Below are positions 26,186-35,950 of a stretch of 64,000 nucleotides of DNA, in pieces. The notes beneath the pieces were generated by a model, which did not search any database, was not told the origin of the DNA, and was given only the letters and a program-made list of their open reading frames with translations. Origin of the DNA: Propionispora sp. 2/2-37 (lineage in GTDB: Bacteria > Bacillota > Negativicutes > Propionisporales > Propionisporaceae); contig NZ_CYSP01000012.1 of assembly GCF_001298735.1 (NCBI RefSeq), positions 80,818 through 144,817 of the forward strand, read 5' to 3'. Position 1 is the first letter of the stretch; the number at the start of each line of letters is the position of its first letter. Made by a program: the position numbers and the translations under genes.

Positions 26186-27616
26186 ATGCTATGTCATTTA
26201 GCTACTGATAATCCGGTTGTGCGTAAGTGGCTGATTCATTCGACTACCATTCTCGGCGTATTTATGTCGACACTTGATGCCAGTATAGTGAATATTGCTA
26301 TGCCGGAAATTACCACCTACTTCCATACAACACTTAACAATGTCGAATGGGTCGTAATGGTTTATCTGCTGCTGATTAGCAGTTTATTGCTAACTTACGG
26401 AAAAATTGGCGATATGTATGGCCACCGCCCGGTTTTTGTCAGTGGTTTTGCCGTCTTTACCATAGCCTCGCTGTTTAACAGTCTTGCGGTAAATATCTGG
26501 ATGCTTATAGCCGCACGCGCCCTGCAGGCCCTTGGGGCCGGGGCAATTTTAGCCGTCGTGCAGGCGATTATTGCCGATACCTTCCCGCCTTCAGAAAGAG
26601 GCAAAGCTATTGGGCTTAACGCCATGTTTGTCTCACTTGGTCTTGCGACCGGTCCGGCCTTGGGCGGTTTTTTGGTCCAAACTTACGGTTGGCAATCCAT
26701 ATTCATCATTAATATTCCTATTGGCATTCTTGGCACCTTTTGGTCATGGAAAATATTACCTCATAAAGTTAAAAAACCGCAAAAATTCGATTTCGGCGGG
26801 GCAGTCACTATTTTTATTGCTCTTAGCACTTTTTTGCTTGCCTTAAGCCACGGGCAGGCCTGGGGATGGAGTTCGTCCATCATTTTAGGCTTATTTTTCA
26901 CCGCAGCCTTTTCTTTGCTGCTATTCGCTTACATTGAAATCAAATGCCAATACCCCATGTTTAATTTTAACCTCTTCCGTAACCGTGTCTTTTTATCGAG
27001 TAATTTTTCCGCTATGATTAACTATCTCACCCAGTATTCGGTCACCTTTCTCATGCCCTTTTATCTGGTAACCTTTTTAGCATTACCGGCAAACATATCG
27101 GGTTATTTGATGAGTATTTTCCCTTTAACCATGCTGCTGACCTCACCGGTAGCCGGAACGCTCTCCGACCGTCTCGGCTCACGGCTGTTAACCTCCCTGG
27201 GAATGGCGGTAATCTGCACCGGCATCATGATTCTCAGTTACACGGAAAATTTCAGTTATTTGACCATTGCTGCCGGCCTAGCCCTGGTTGGAATCGGTAC
27301 CGGTTTATTTCTTGCACCCAATAACAATGCCATCATGGAAAGCGTTCCTAAAAACCAGATTGGAGTCGCCTCGGGCATGTTGGCCTTAATGCGTAATATC
27401 GGGCAGGTCATGGGAGTCGCCGTCAGCGGAGCTGTGTTCAGTATTCAACTGGCTAGATATTCCTATCTTAACAGTACTGCCCGTTTCCCCGTCGCTTTGC
27501 ACAATACCTATCTGGTAGCGGCAATGCTTGGCCTGCTTGGTGCTGTCGTCTGCTGGTCACGCGGAAAGCAGAACGTAAATATTTTCCCTACGGGTTGCCG
27601 GCGGCGGCAACAGTGA
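26186..27616 (+). CDS. MFS multidrug transporter, DHA2 (EmrB/QacA) family
   Basis: About 476 residues, 14 hydrophobic segments. Typical DHA2 signatures are LGVFMSTLDASIVNIAMPEI in TM1 (motif D1), GKIGDMYGHRPVF (motif A) and RALQALGAGAILAVVQAIIADTFPPSERGKAIG, with motif C near FVSLGLATGPALGGFL. It is expected to export drugs or toxic metabolites by proton antiport. The start is ATG 26186 after AGAAGGA; 15 codons of in-frame sequence upstream have no site. No TetR or MarR partner adjoins it. Confidence 0.87.
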   Translation: MLCHLATDNPVVRKWLIHSTTILGVFMSTLDASIVNIAMPEITTYFHTTLNNVEWVVMVYLLLISSLLLTYGKIGDMYGHRPVFVSGFAVFTIASLFNSLAVNIWMLIAARALQALGAGAILAVVQAIIADTFPPSERGKAIGLNAMFVSLGLATGPALGGFLVQTYGWQSIFIINIPIGILGTFWSWKILPHKVKKPQKFDFGGAVTIFIALSTFLLALSHGQAWGWSSSIILGLFFTAAFSLLLFAYIEIKCQYPMFNFNLFRNRVFLSSNFSAMINYLTQYSVTFLMPFYLVTFLALPANISGYLMSIFPLTMLLTSPVAGTLSDRLGSRLLTSLGMAVICTGIMILSYTENFSYLTIAAGLALVGIGTGLFLAPNNNAIMESVPKNQIGVASGMLALMRNIGQVMGVAVSGAVFSIQLARYSYLNSTARFPVALHNTYLVAAMLGLLGAVVCWSRGKQNVNIFPTGCRRRQQ

Positions 27617-27644
27617 TCTACCGTTTGAATTACGGCAGGAAGAA

Positions 27645-27756
27645 AAGGCACCTCGTTCGTTTTGGGGTCAATTTTCAATTATTTATTAAAGCTTTGTCTT
27701 ATCCCTTTGACAGCTCTGAAAGACTGGCATCATCACATCCGAGCCCGAGGTGCCTT
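27645..27756. repeat. 11-bp perfect inverted repeat with 90-nt loop
   Basis: AAGGCACCTCG at 27645-27655 and CGAGGTGCCTT at 27746-27756, between convergent genes. It may act as a long-loop bidirectional terminator or close a structured RNA; on the minus strand it is followed by TTTTCTT. Confidence 0.45.
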
Positions 27757-27785
27757 ACCCAGGTGATACTTGCCTGTTCCGGAAT

Positions 27786-28445
27786 TTATGGCTTTAGGCT
27801 TTCGACGATAGCCACACCATTTGAAGAGCCAAGCCGTGTTGCCCCTGCCTCAATAAATTTGAGCGCATCTTCCCGGCTTTTTACTCCGCCACTGGCCTTG
27901 ACCCCCACTTGTGGGCCTACTGTTTTACGCATCAAGGCTACGTCGGCTATTGTGGCACCGCCTGTTGAAAATCCTGTCGAAGTTTTAACAAAATCAGCAC
28001 CAGCCTCTTTTGCCAGCTCGCAGGCTCTGATTTTTTCTTCATCGGTAAGCAACGCGGTTTCAATAATTACTTTAACAAGAGCCCGCCCCCCGGCCGATGC
28101 TACGACCGACTGAATATCCTCCCGGACGGCCCGCTTATTGCCGCCTTTCAATTCCCCGATATTGATGACCATATCAACTTCGTCCGCCCCGTCCTCGATC
28201 GCCTGTTTTGTTTCAGCCATTTTGATTTCAGTCGCTGCAGCACCCAAGGGAAAACCAATAACCGTACATACCTTGACATCAGAACCGGCAAGACTTTCCG
28301 CTGCCTTTTTTACCCAATAGGGGTTTACACACACTGACATAAAATGATGGCTTTCGGCTTCTTTACACAGCGCTATGATTTGGCTTTCCGTTGCTTCGGC
28401 CTTAAGCAAAGTATGATCTATGTATTTATTAATGTGAGTAACCAC
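27786..28445 (-). CDS. deoC: deoxyribose-phosphate aldolase
   Basis: A 219-residue class I aldolase that splits 2-deoxyribose-5-phosphate to glyceraldehyde-3-phosphate and acetaldehyde. The N-terminal [16 protein letters not shown], the VCVNP motif, [11 protein letters not shown] with one catalytic lysine and DFVKTSTGF with the Schiff-base lysine are all intact, and the phosphate site VKASGGVKS is present. It lies about 110 bp after the gatD-like gene on the same strand and may share its transcript. No deoxynucleoside genes adjoin it, so here it may serve a sugar pathway. Confidence 0.95.
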   Translation of the reverse strand: MVTHINKYIDHTLLKAEATESQIIALCKEAESHHFMSVCVNPYWVKKAAESLAGSDVKVCTVIGFPLGAAATEIKMAETKQAIEDGADEVDMVINIGELKGGNKRAVREDIQSVVASAGGRALVKVIIETALLTDEEKIRACELAKEAGADFVKTSTGFSTGGATIADVALMRKTVGPQVGVKASGGVKSREDALKFIEAGATRLGSSNGVAIVESLKP

Positions 28446-28556
28446 GCGGATTCCCTCTTTCTTTTATACTGTTTTCAATGCTTGATACAGATGCAGATAT
28501 TCTTCGAATGGTTTTTCATAGGCTTTTGTATTTTCCAAATTGGGATATATTGTTAA

Positions 28557-29606
28557 TTATGTACCATGAGGATAAAAGATAATTTTATTAAAATAGAACG
28601 GTTCTTCATCTATTTTCCGGAATGTTTCCGGGATCTCATCAAGACTTAACCGGTGTGTTATGATTTTATCCGGGTTAAACTGGCCCCGGGCCATAAAACC
28701 AGCCGCTTCCCGCCATTCCCGTCCGGGAAACGGGCTGGAGAAAGAATTCCAGCTGCCGATAACCGAGAGTTGCCTTCGCAAAATGGTATCCACAGCCTCT
28801 TTGGAATACGTAAGTTCGGAATTACTGATGCCGAGATATACAATCCTTCCCATTTTACGGGCAACCATTACGGCCTGCATTTGTGCGACCGCCGATCCGG
28901 ACATTTCGACAACAGCAGACGTTCCCTCACCATTCGTAAGCTCTTTTACCCTGGCGGCAACAGCTTCTTTGCTGGCATTCACTATATAATCGGCCCCGCA
29001 TTCTTTGGCCGCCTCCAGTTTTTGGTCATTAACGTCAACGGCAATGATGGCTGTAATGCCAATAGCTTTAGCGTATTGAACGGCAAATAAGCCGATTCCG
29101 CCCATTCCAAACACGGTCAGAGTATCCTTATCAGTAATACCGCCCCGTAAAAAAGCATGAATGGCATTAGCCGCAGGATCGATAGTTGCTCCCCAGTCAC
29201 AGGGAATTTTCTCATCAAGCTTGATCATATTTTCAGCCTTAACAGCCAAATACTCAGCAAAGGCCCCATTATTCCTTGAACCGTAATACTTATAGTCTTC
29301 GCATAGGGAATACAAACCTTCTTGGCAGCAGGCACATTGATGGCAGGGAATCAACGGCGCAACAGCAGCCTTATCAGCAATCTTCCACCCGGAAACCGCA
29401 CTGCCTGTCTCGACAACCTCACCGGCGAACTCATGTCCGGGAATAATCGGCAATACATGAGGCCCCTTCTTATTAATGCGCGGTATATCGGACCCACACA
29501 CGCCCACCGCATGAATTTTTAATAAGACCTCGTCCGGTTTTGGACATGGTTTTTCAACTTCCATGACTCTCAGGTCCTTAACCGCAAACAGCCGGACTGC
29601 TTTCAT
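28557..29606 (-). CDS. gatD: zinc-type polyol-phosphate dehydrogenase, galactitol-1-phosphate 5-dehydrogenase-like
   Basis: A 349-residue medium-chain dehydrogenase. The catalytic zinc region is VGVCGSDIPR … PGHEFAGEV, structural zinc cysteines are CHQCACCQEGLYSLC, and the NAD loop is VFGMGGIGLFAVQYAKA. The zinc-proximal GSDIPR and the SWNSFSSPFPGREWREA segment are like those of GatD, which oxidises galactitol-1-phosphate to tagatose-6-phosphate. With the GatY-like aldolase and PfkB kinase upstream on the same strand this fits a galactitol or related hexitol route. ATG 29606 has GGGGGATG upstream. A near-perfect palindromic operator lies about 110 bp before the start. Confidence 0.78.
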   Translation of the reverse strand: MKAVRLFAVKDLRVMEVEKPCPKPDEVLLKIHAVGVCGSDIPRINKKGPHVLPIIPGHEFAGEVVETGSAVSGWKIADKAAVAPLIPCHQCACCQEGLYSLCEDYKYYGSRNNGAFAEYLAVKAENMIKLDEKIPCDWGATIDPAANAIHAFLRGGITDKDTLTVFGMGGIGLFAVQYAKAIGITAIIAVDVNDQKLEAAKECGADYIVNASKEAVAARVKELTNGEGTSAVVEMSGSAVAQMQAVMVARKMGRIVYLGISNSELTYSKEAVDTILRRQLSVIGSWNSFSSPFPGREWREAAGFMARGQFNPDKIITHRLSLDEIPETFRKIDEEPFYFNKIIFYPHGT

Positions 29607-29715
29607 CACATCATCCCCCTTTATCCGAGCAGTTTACCGTTTTCTGCAACTTGCTATTCTTCAACTCCGTTTTGGCCGTTTCACTATGATTATTTTTCAT
29701 CTCCTTTCGCAAACA

Positions 29716-29741
29716 GTTAATTGAAATTAATTTCAATTAAC
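29716..29741. promoter_or_regulatory. 26-bp perfect palindrome before gatD (probable SorC-family operator)
   Basis: The two 13-bp halves are exact reverse complements, with core TTGAAATTAATTTCAA. A related 17-bp palindrome lies before the SorC-type gene at 30893. A further half-site, ATTAATTTCAAG, is at 29748-29759. Confidence 0.65.
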
Positions 29742-29836
29742 ACGGCATTAATTTCAAGCCCATTATAATCTTCACCCTTCCTTTTGTCAATGTAAAATGG
29801 TTTGGATTTACAGGTAATTTTGTAATAATAAACGCC

Positions 29837-29879
29837 ATAAAAAATAAGCCGGAGACATTACACCTGATGCCTCCGGCTT
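29837..29879 (-). terminator. terminator of the SorC-type regulator gene
   Basis: Stem AAGCCGGAG/CTCCGGCTT (29846-29854 and 29871-29879) with a T-rich tract on the minus strand. Confidence 0.8.
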
Positions 29880-29920
29880 GCCTGGATTCTGCATTATGAT
29901 CTTGGCCCGTTCATCACTGA

Positions 29921-30874
29921 TTATTCCCGCTTATACAGACTGACTATTTCCCGTGCTGTAACCTCGTCTGTAAATAACGAATTCACATAACCGCCTTTCA
30001 GAGCAGCCAGCGTCACTTTTGCTTTTTCCGCACCAATGACTACTCCAATGCTATTTTCCTTTTTGGTTATTGACTCCAGGCTGATACCAATGACCCGATT
30101 ATACAGCTCGCCTGTGGCATGTGATCCGTCTTCCCGGATATAGCGGGAACAGATGTCGCCGACAAATCCTTCTGCCCGGAGGTTTTCATAGTCTTCTTCC
30201 GAAAAATAGCCCGCTCTGACCAGAATAGAATGTTTATTGATATAACCGATACCAAAAATCACCGTATCTGCGGCTTCAGCTAAATCCAATACTTCTTTGA
30301 TCTTGGAGTCCTGCATAATGGTTTTGGCAATCTCCGAATTATCCACAAACGAAGGGACATTCAGAAAATAGCTCATCGCGTTATAGTTATCAGCAAAATT
30401 GATAAGAATCCGTTCGCTTAGTGTCGATATATTTCTGCGGGCCACGCCACCGTTTAGCTGGACAATCTTTACCCCTTTTTTTGGAGAAAGCTTTAAGTTT
30501 TCCGACATATAGGTCATGGTTTCGCCCCAGGACACACCGATTAAATCGCCATCGGCAATGATTGTATTCAGATACCTGGACAAGCCATCCGAAACACTGG
30601 ATAATATCAGCCTTTCATCCTTGGAAAATGACTCCGCGATAAAAATATGTTTCAAGTTAAACATATCTTTTAACTCTTTCTCCAAAGCTTCCACTGCCAA
30701 CACCGGAAAGTCCAGGTTTATTTTAACATAGCCTAACTCCTTGGCTTTGGCTAGAAGTCTGGAAACCGTTGATTTTGAAATGTTTTCTGTTTGGGCAATT
30801 TCATCCTGTTTCATGTCTAAAAGGTAATATTTTTTGGTGACTCTTACCAGCAATTTAAACTCATCGTTCGACAT
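29921..30874 (-). CDS. SorC/DeoR-type sugar-binding transcription regulator
   Basis: A 317-residue regulator with an N-terminal HTH (MKQDEIAQTENISKSTVSRLLAKAKELGYVKI) and a C-terminal sugar-phosphate-binding domain of the SorC family (GVSWGETM, VQLNGGVAR and a late GVVIGAEKA). It is terminated separately from gatD. Palindromes with the same core are found before its own gene and before gatD, so it probably represses both and is induced by a phosphorylated sugar from this region. RBS GAAGAGG precedes the ATG. Confidence 0.85.
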   Translation of the reverse strand: MSNDEFKLLVRVTKKYYLLDMKQDEIAQTENISKSTVSRLLAKAKELGYVKINLDFPVLAVEALEKELKDMFNLKHIFIAESFSKDERLILSSVSDGLSRYLNTIIADGDLIGVSWGETMTYMSENLKLSPKKGVKIVQLNGGVARRNISTLSERILINFADNYNAMSYFLNVPSFVDNSEIAKTIMQDSKIKEVLDLAEAADTVIFGIGYINKHSILVRAGYFSEEDYENLRAEGFVGDICSRYIREDGSHATGELYNRVIGISLESITKKENSIGVVIGAEKAKVTLAALKGGYVNSLFTDEVTAREIVSLYKRE

Positions 30875-30892
30875 ACAATACCTCTTCCCGGA

Positions 30893-30909
30893 ATGAAATT
30901 AAATTTCAT
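30893..30909. promoter_or_regulatory. 17-bp palindrome before the SorC-type regulator gene
   Basis: ATGAAATT-A-AATTTCAT, 19 bp upstream of the ATG, sharing the TGAAATT core with the site at 29716. A half-site (ATTTCAAA) follows at about 30923. Autoregulation is likely. Confidence 0.65.
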
Positions 30910-31007
30910 CAAACAAATACTTATTTCAAACTCCATGTATTTCTATTGTACACTATTTCCTTTGCCACTGTAAAATATCCTGCAGCGGACCGGAGTATCG
31001 GGCAATT

Positions 31008-31041
31008 ACTAAAGACTGCGAACATTGCCGCAGTCTTTAGT
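31008..31041 (-). terminator. hairpin after the third PTS operon
   Basis: A 13-bp perfect stem (31008-31020 and 31029-31041). The downstream T-run is weak, so it may terminate only in part. Confidence 0.6.
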
Positions 31042-31148
31042 ATGTATAGCTGGCAGCTTTATTTCTTCCTGCCATTACTCATTTACTTATTGCTTTGATT
31101 TTCCGGACAGTATTGATTCTCCTTTGTGGGTACCACAAAAATCTCTTT

Positions 31149-31589
31149 TCACGTTTGCTTCAAATAGATCATGATTTCCTGTTTATCTGAGGCATGCAGC
31201 AATTTGCTGCGGAATACCGGGTCGATTAATTTGCGTGATAGCCGGGCCAAAACCCTTAAATGCAAATCATCTTCACCATCACAGGCCGCGATCATAAAAA
31301 TTAAATAAGCCAGACTGCCGTCCTCACTTTGATAATCTACACCATCCTTGACAATTGCAATAGCTACCCTTGGTTCTTTAACAGCATTGGTTTTTGCGTG
31401 TGGAATCGCAATGCCAAAACCAATCCCTGTCGTTGTTTTTTCTTCTCTGGCCCAAACAGCCAGTTCATAGGCTTTCTTATCGTTCAATACCCCTGCTTTA
31501 TCCAGCATATTAACCATTTTTCCTATGACTTCCGCTTTATTCTGCGCCTTTAAATCCAGACAGATTGTATCTTCTTTGAATAGTTCCAT
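31149..31589 (-). CDS. PTS fructose-family IIA subunit
   Basis: A 146-residue IIA protein with the phosphohistidine in GFGIAIPHAKT and EEKTTTGIG before it. The ATG overlaps the stop of the IIBC gene (TGATG), showing coupled translation; 24 in-frame codons upstream belong to the IIBC reading. It is the last gene of the aldolase-kinase-IIBC-IIA operon. Confidence 0.9.
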   Translation of the reverse strand: MELFKEDTICLDLKAQNKAEVIGKMVNMLDKAGVLNDKKAYELAVWAREEKTTTGIGFGIAIPHAKTNAVKEPRVAIAIVKDGVDYQSEDGSLAYLIFMIAACDGEDDLHLRVLARLSRKLIDPVFRSKLLHASDKQEIMIYLKQT

Positions 31590-32971
31590 CAGTTGTCTTC
31601 CACCTTTTTTCTCGTAAATCCATAGATCAAAGCACCGATCAGAGATCCTGTGAATATACAAAATACCCAGGCAATCGGCTTATCTACAAGTGCCAAAATC
31701 AAGAACCCGCCATGAGGGGCCGGAACCTGAATCTTCATCATATAGGTCATAACTGCGGACAGGGAAGAGCCTAACATCAAAATCGGTAAAACGGTCAATG
31801 GGGATTTCGCGGCGAATGGAATAGCGCCTTCGGTGATATGCGTAGCACCAAGAATATAGTTAACAGCACCTGCGGCCCGTTCATCCTTGGTAAACTTATT
31901 TTTAAATAAGGTGGTAGTCAGTGCGATAAGGATGGGCGGTGTAATGCAGGCTGCCGATACACCTGCCATAAAGTAGTAGTTTCCCTGTCCCAGCAGCAGT
32001 GTGCCTGTAACATAAGCTGCTTTATTCACCGGTCCCCCCATGTCAAAGGCACTCATACACCCAATGACAATGCCTAATAGTATCGGATTGGAATTCTGCA
32101 GATTCGCCAGAAAATGCATCATATAATTATTAATAGCAGCAACAGGGCCCGCCAGCAGATACATAATCGTACCCACAAAGGCAACACTCACCAACGGCAC
32201 TAAAAAAATAGATTTAAGACCTTCCAGTTGTTTAGACAGTCCAGACAACGATCTGATCAAAAAAAGTGCGGCATACCCTGCCAAAAATCCGCCGATAATC
32301 CCGCCAAGGAAACCGGAACCCGTGGCAGCAGCAATTGTTCCTGCCACAAAACCGGCAACAAGGCCGGGACGATCGGCAATGGACTGGGCAATATAAGCGG
32401 TAAGAATGGGAACCATCAGTCCCATAGAATATCCGCCCACTTGTTTTAACAGCGCCGCCGTTGGATTATACTGCTGCGAATTGGGATCAAACGAATAAAT
32501 TCCCCATAAGAAGGAGACGGCAATCAACACTCCGCCGGCCACAACAAACGGAATCATATGGGACACACCGTTCATCAGATGTTTATAGATTTCATGCCCA
32601 ATCCCGCTTTTTTCCTCGAACTTAATTTTTATACCGCTGTCTTTAAGGGCTCCTTTCCGAACGGGAACTTGCCCCGATACCGCTTTTTGAACAAGCTCCT
32701 TAGCTTTCCGTATCCCCTGTGCTACCGGCACTTCTATGACAGGCTTGCCATTAAAGCGTTCCATATCCACTTTCTTATCGCAGGCAACAATAATGCAATC
32801 GGCTTCTTTGATTTCCTCCGGTGTCAGCGCATCTTCCGCTCCGATTGCCCCATTGGTTTCCACCTTGATCTGCACGCCCATTTCCTGGGCTGCAGATTTT
32901 AGTGCTTCTGCCGCCATAAAGGTATGTGCAATTCCTGTCGGACAGCCTGTAACTGCCAAAAGTTTTTTCAC
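31589..32971 (-). CDS. PTS fructose-family IIBC permease
   Basis: A 460-residue fusion: a IIB domain (1-100) with the phosphocysteine in TGCPTGIAHTFMAAEAL, and a IIC domain (about 120-455) with AYIAQSIADRPGLVAGFVAGTIAAATGSGF, MSAFDMGGPVNKAAY and THITEGAIPFAAKSP. It takes phosphate from the separate IIA and probably delivers a 1- or 6-phosphorylated ketose or hexitol. The gene overlaps the kinase gene by 4 nt. Confidence 0.9.
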   Translation of the reverse strand: MKKLLAVTGCPTGIAHTFMAAEALKSAAQEMGVQIKVETNGAIGAEDALTPEEIKEADCIIVACDKKVDMERFNGKPVIEVPVAQGIRKAKELVQKAVSGQVPVRKGALKDSGIKIKFEEKSGIGHEIYKHLMNGVSHMIPFVVAGGVLIAVSFLWGIYSFDPNSQQYNPTAALLKQVGGYSMGLMVPILTAYIAQSIADRPGLVAGFVAGTIAAATGSGFLGGIIGGFLAGYAALFLIRSLSGLSKQLEGLKSIFLVPLVSVAFVGTIMYLLAGPVAAINNYMMHFLANLQNSNPILLGIVIGCMSAFDMGGPVNKAAYVTGTLLLGQGNYYFMAGVSAACITPPILIALTTTLFKNKFTKDERAAGAVNYILGATHITEGAIPFAAKSPLTVLPILMLGSSLSAVMTYMMKIQVPAPHGGFLILALVDKPIAWVFCIFTGSLIGALIYGFTRKKVEDN

Positions 32972-33894
32972 GATAATTCGCCCACCTTTCGCACTACTAT
33001 ATTTTTTATATAGTTATAAACGGATGAGAAGTCTCCCAGGCCTTCACTCTCAGCCACATTGGCGCCTGTAGCCGCCGATTTCTTTAAGGCATTTTCTATT
33101 TCCCCGCCTGCCAGCCACTCGCTTAAAAATGCTCCCAGTGCGGCATCTCCGGCACAAGCGGAACTCAATAACTTTACCTTCTGCGCACTGCACCAATACA
33201 AAGCTTCGCCATCACTAAAATACGAGCCCCGGGCACCTAACGTCAACAAAACATGTTGTGCCCCCTGCTGTTTCAGAAGCTTCATTACGGTTAGAGCCTC
33301 GCCATCCGAGCGGACATCCAGGCCAAATATGTTTTGTATCTCCTCATCGTTGGGTTTGATCAACAGCGGCCGATATTGTAATAAATCCTTTAGTTTTTTT
33401 GAACTAATGTCCAAAATCACTTGAATGTCTTTGTGCCGGCATACGCGTAAAATTTCTTCATAGTACTTTTCAGAAATACCCCGCGGCAGGCTGCCGCTAA
33501 TTACCAGATATGTACAATCGCCGAGGTTCTGCAATTGGAATAATAGCTCCCTTTGTTTGCTTTCCGGAACAAAAGACCCGCTATTGACAAATTTATACTC
33601 ATCCGTGCCGTCATTAACAAAAACATTAACCCGCGTAATATCGTCTACCCGAATAGGTTTAACCGGCAAATTGCGCTCCGCTAACCGGTCAATAATGTAT
33701 TGGCCGGTAAATCCGCCGAAAAAGCCTAAAGCGGTTGCTGCTACGCCAAAATGCTGCAATACCAGCGCCACATTTATTCCTTTTCCATTAGGTGAATACA
33801 CCGTATTGGTTGTGCGGTTTACCTGATTCCTTTTGATGTCTTGTCCGGTTAAATTCATATCAATGGCCGGATTGGTAGTTAATGTATAGATCAT
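32968..33894 (-). CDS. PfkB-family hexose-phosphate kinase (FruK/LacC group)
   Basis: A 308-residue ribokinase-family protein: MIYTLTTNPAIDMNL at the N-terminus, SPNGKGINVALVLQHFGV as sugar-phosphate site, and the catalytic SACAGDAALGAFL (GAGD-like with Cys-Ala in place of Gly-Ala). It phosphorylates fructose-1-phosphate or tagatose-6-phosphate to the bisphosphate; between a GatY-like aldolase and a PTS the tagatose reading is favoured but not proven. The ATG at 33894 is preferred; the TTG at 33915 overlaps the aldolase stop and has no site. Confidence 0.83.
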   Translation of the reverse strand: MIYTLTTNPAIDMNLTGQDIKRNQVNRTTNTVYSPNGKGINVALVLQHFGVAATALGFFGGFTGQYIIDRLAERNLPVKPIRVDDITRVNVFVNDGTDEYKFVNSGSFVPESKQRELLFQLQNLGDCTYLVISGSLPRGISEKYYEEILRVCRHKDIQVILDISSKKLKDLLQYRPLLIKPNDEEIQNIFGLDVRSDGEALTVMKLLKQQGAQHVLLTLGARGSYFSDGEALYWCSAQKVKLLSSACAGDAALGAFLSEWLAGGEIENALKKSAATGANVAESEGLGDFSSVYNYIKNIVVRKVGELS

Positions 33895-33911
33895 CCCTGC
33901 CCACCATGCTT

Positions 33912-34796
<885 letters not shown>

Positions 34797-34832
34797 TTAC
34801 TTTTTACACTTTCATCTTAAAATAAAAAAACA

Positions 34833-34867
34833 TGAAAATCTTTTCGCTTTTCGCAAATCGATTTTCA
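34833..34867. promoter_or_regulatory. inverted repeat upstream of the gatY-like gene
   Basis: TGAAAATC (34833-34840) and GATTTTCA (34860-34867) lie between the divided RpiR gene and the operon. It is a candidate RpiR-family operator by position only. Confidence 0.35.
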
Positions 34868-34918
34868 CGTTTTTACACGGAGTATTCGTTTTTATCCTAT
34901 ACAACATCGTCGATTTGG

Positions 34919-35674
34919 TTATTTCATGTTTTCCTGTTCGACGAGATAATCAACAAGAATTCTCGATATAATAAACAAAGGCACCCTTGATGTTACTTCA
35001 AAATCTTTAATCGATATTTTTTCATAGCGGTAACCCACCAGATAACGATATGCATACTGTAACAGCGGGCTTTTATCCGAACAACAGATCACGATGGTTT
35101 TAGCTCCTGTTAAATAGGCATTTTTCGCCGCTTCAATCAGTTCCTGCGTCTGTCCGTTCAGCGAAACGATAATCACCAGCTGATTTTTTCTCAATCTTTT
35201 GCTCAGGTTCACAATAATATTGGGATCACCGGTCTGGGTAATATCATAATTCAAAAGCTCCAGTTTAAGGCTGAATTCCTTTACCACCTGCTCGGTAAGT
35301 CCCCGTGAAAAGATATATATCTTCTGGTCTTTTGCTGCACGGATTTCATTTACTACCGCCAATACATTGGTTAATGAAATTCGTTGCAATACTTCAGTTG
35401 CTTCAATCAAGGATTTGTTCATAATTTCATTGATACTGATCAATTCTCTGTTTTTGCCGGGCATGGTCAGCTTGTACCTAAGTTCGTTAAAACCGTTAAT
35501 CCCACATTTCCGGATGGCTCTGGATACGGTAGAAGGTGAAGAAAAAGTTTCAAAAGCAATATCCACAATAGACATATTCGCCAGATCATGCTCATGTTCA
35601 TTAATAAACTGCACAATCTGCCGTTCTGTTTTCGATAGATTTTCCAGCACGTCCCCTTCTATTTTGATAATCAT
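34919..35674 (-). CDS. RpiR-family regulator (HTH plus SIS domain)
   Basis: A 251-residue protein with an N-terminal RpiR HTH (LSKTERQIVQFINEHE … FSSPSTVSRAIRKCG) and a C-terminal SIS domain (KIYIFSRGLTEQVVKEFSLKL, VIIVSLNGQTQELIEAAKNA) that senses a phosphosugar. It ends about 150 bp before the gatY-like operon on the same strand and is its likely second regulator besides SorC. Confidence 0.85.
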   Translation of the reverse strand: MIIKIEGDVLENLSKTERQIVQFINEHEHDLANMSIVDIAFETFSSPSTVSRAIRKCGINGFNELRYKLTMPGKNRELISINEIMNKSLIEATEVLQRISLTNVLAVVNEIRAAKDQKIYIFSRGLTEQVVKEFSLKLELLNYDITQTGDPNIIVNLSKRLRKNQLVIIVSLNGQTQELIEAAKNAYLTGAKTIVICCSDKSPLLQYAYRYLVGYRYEKISIKDFEVTSRVPLFIISRILVDYLVEQENMK

Positions 35675-35950
35675 TTACTCTAGCCCTTTCTCATCCATCT
35701 GTTTGTAAATTGCCTAACAAACGTAGCAGTAGCTTTCCGCTTTCTATTATAGTATAGAAAGATGAGTTACTATTTCGCTGCGACTGTAAATGACTCCTAC
35801 AAAATACCGGAAATTTACGCAATTTTTTTACAAAATCTAATACATTACACTTTGCATGGACTCTTTAAGCATAGATAAACCTCAACTGGCTGATGGGCTG
35901 CAGCCGTACTTCCCGTTACCTCCTGATACAATCAAGCACAGCCCTATGAA

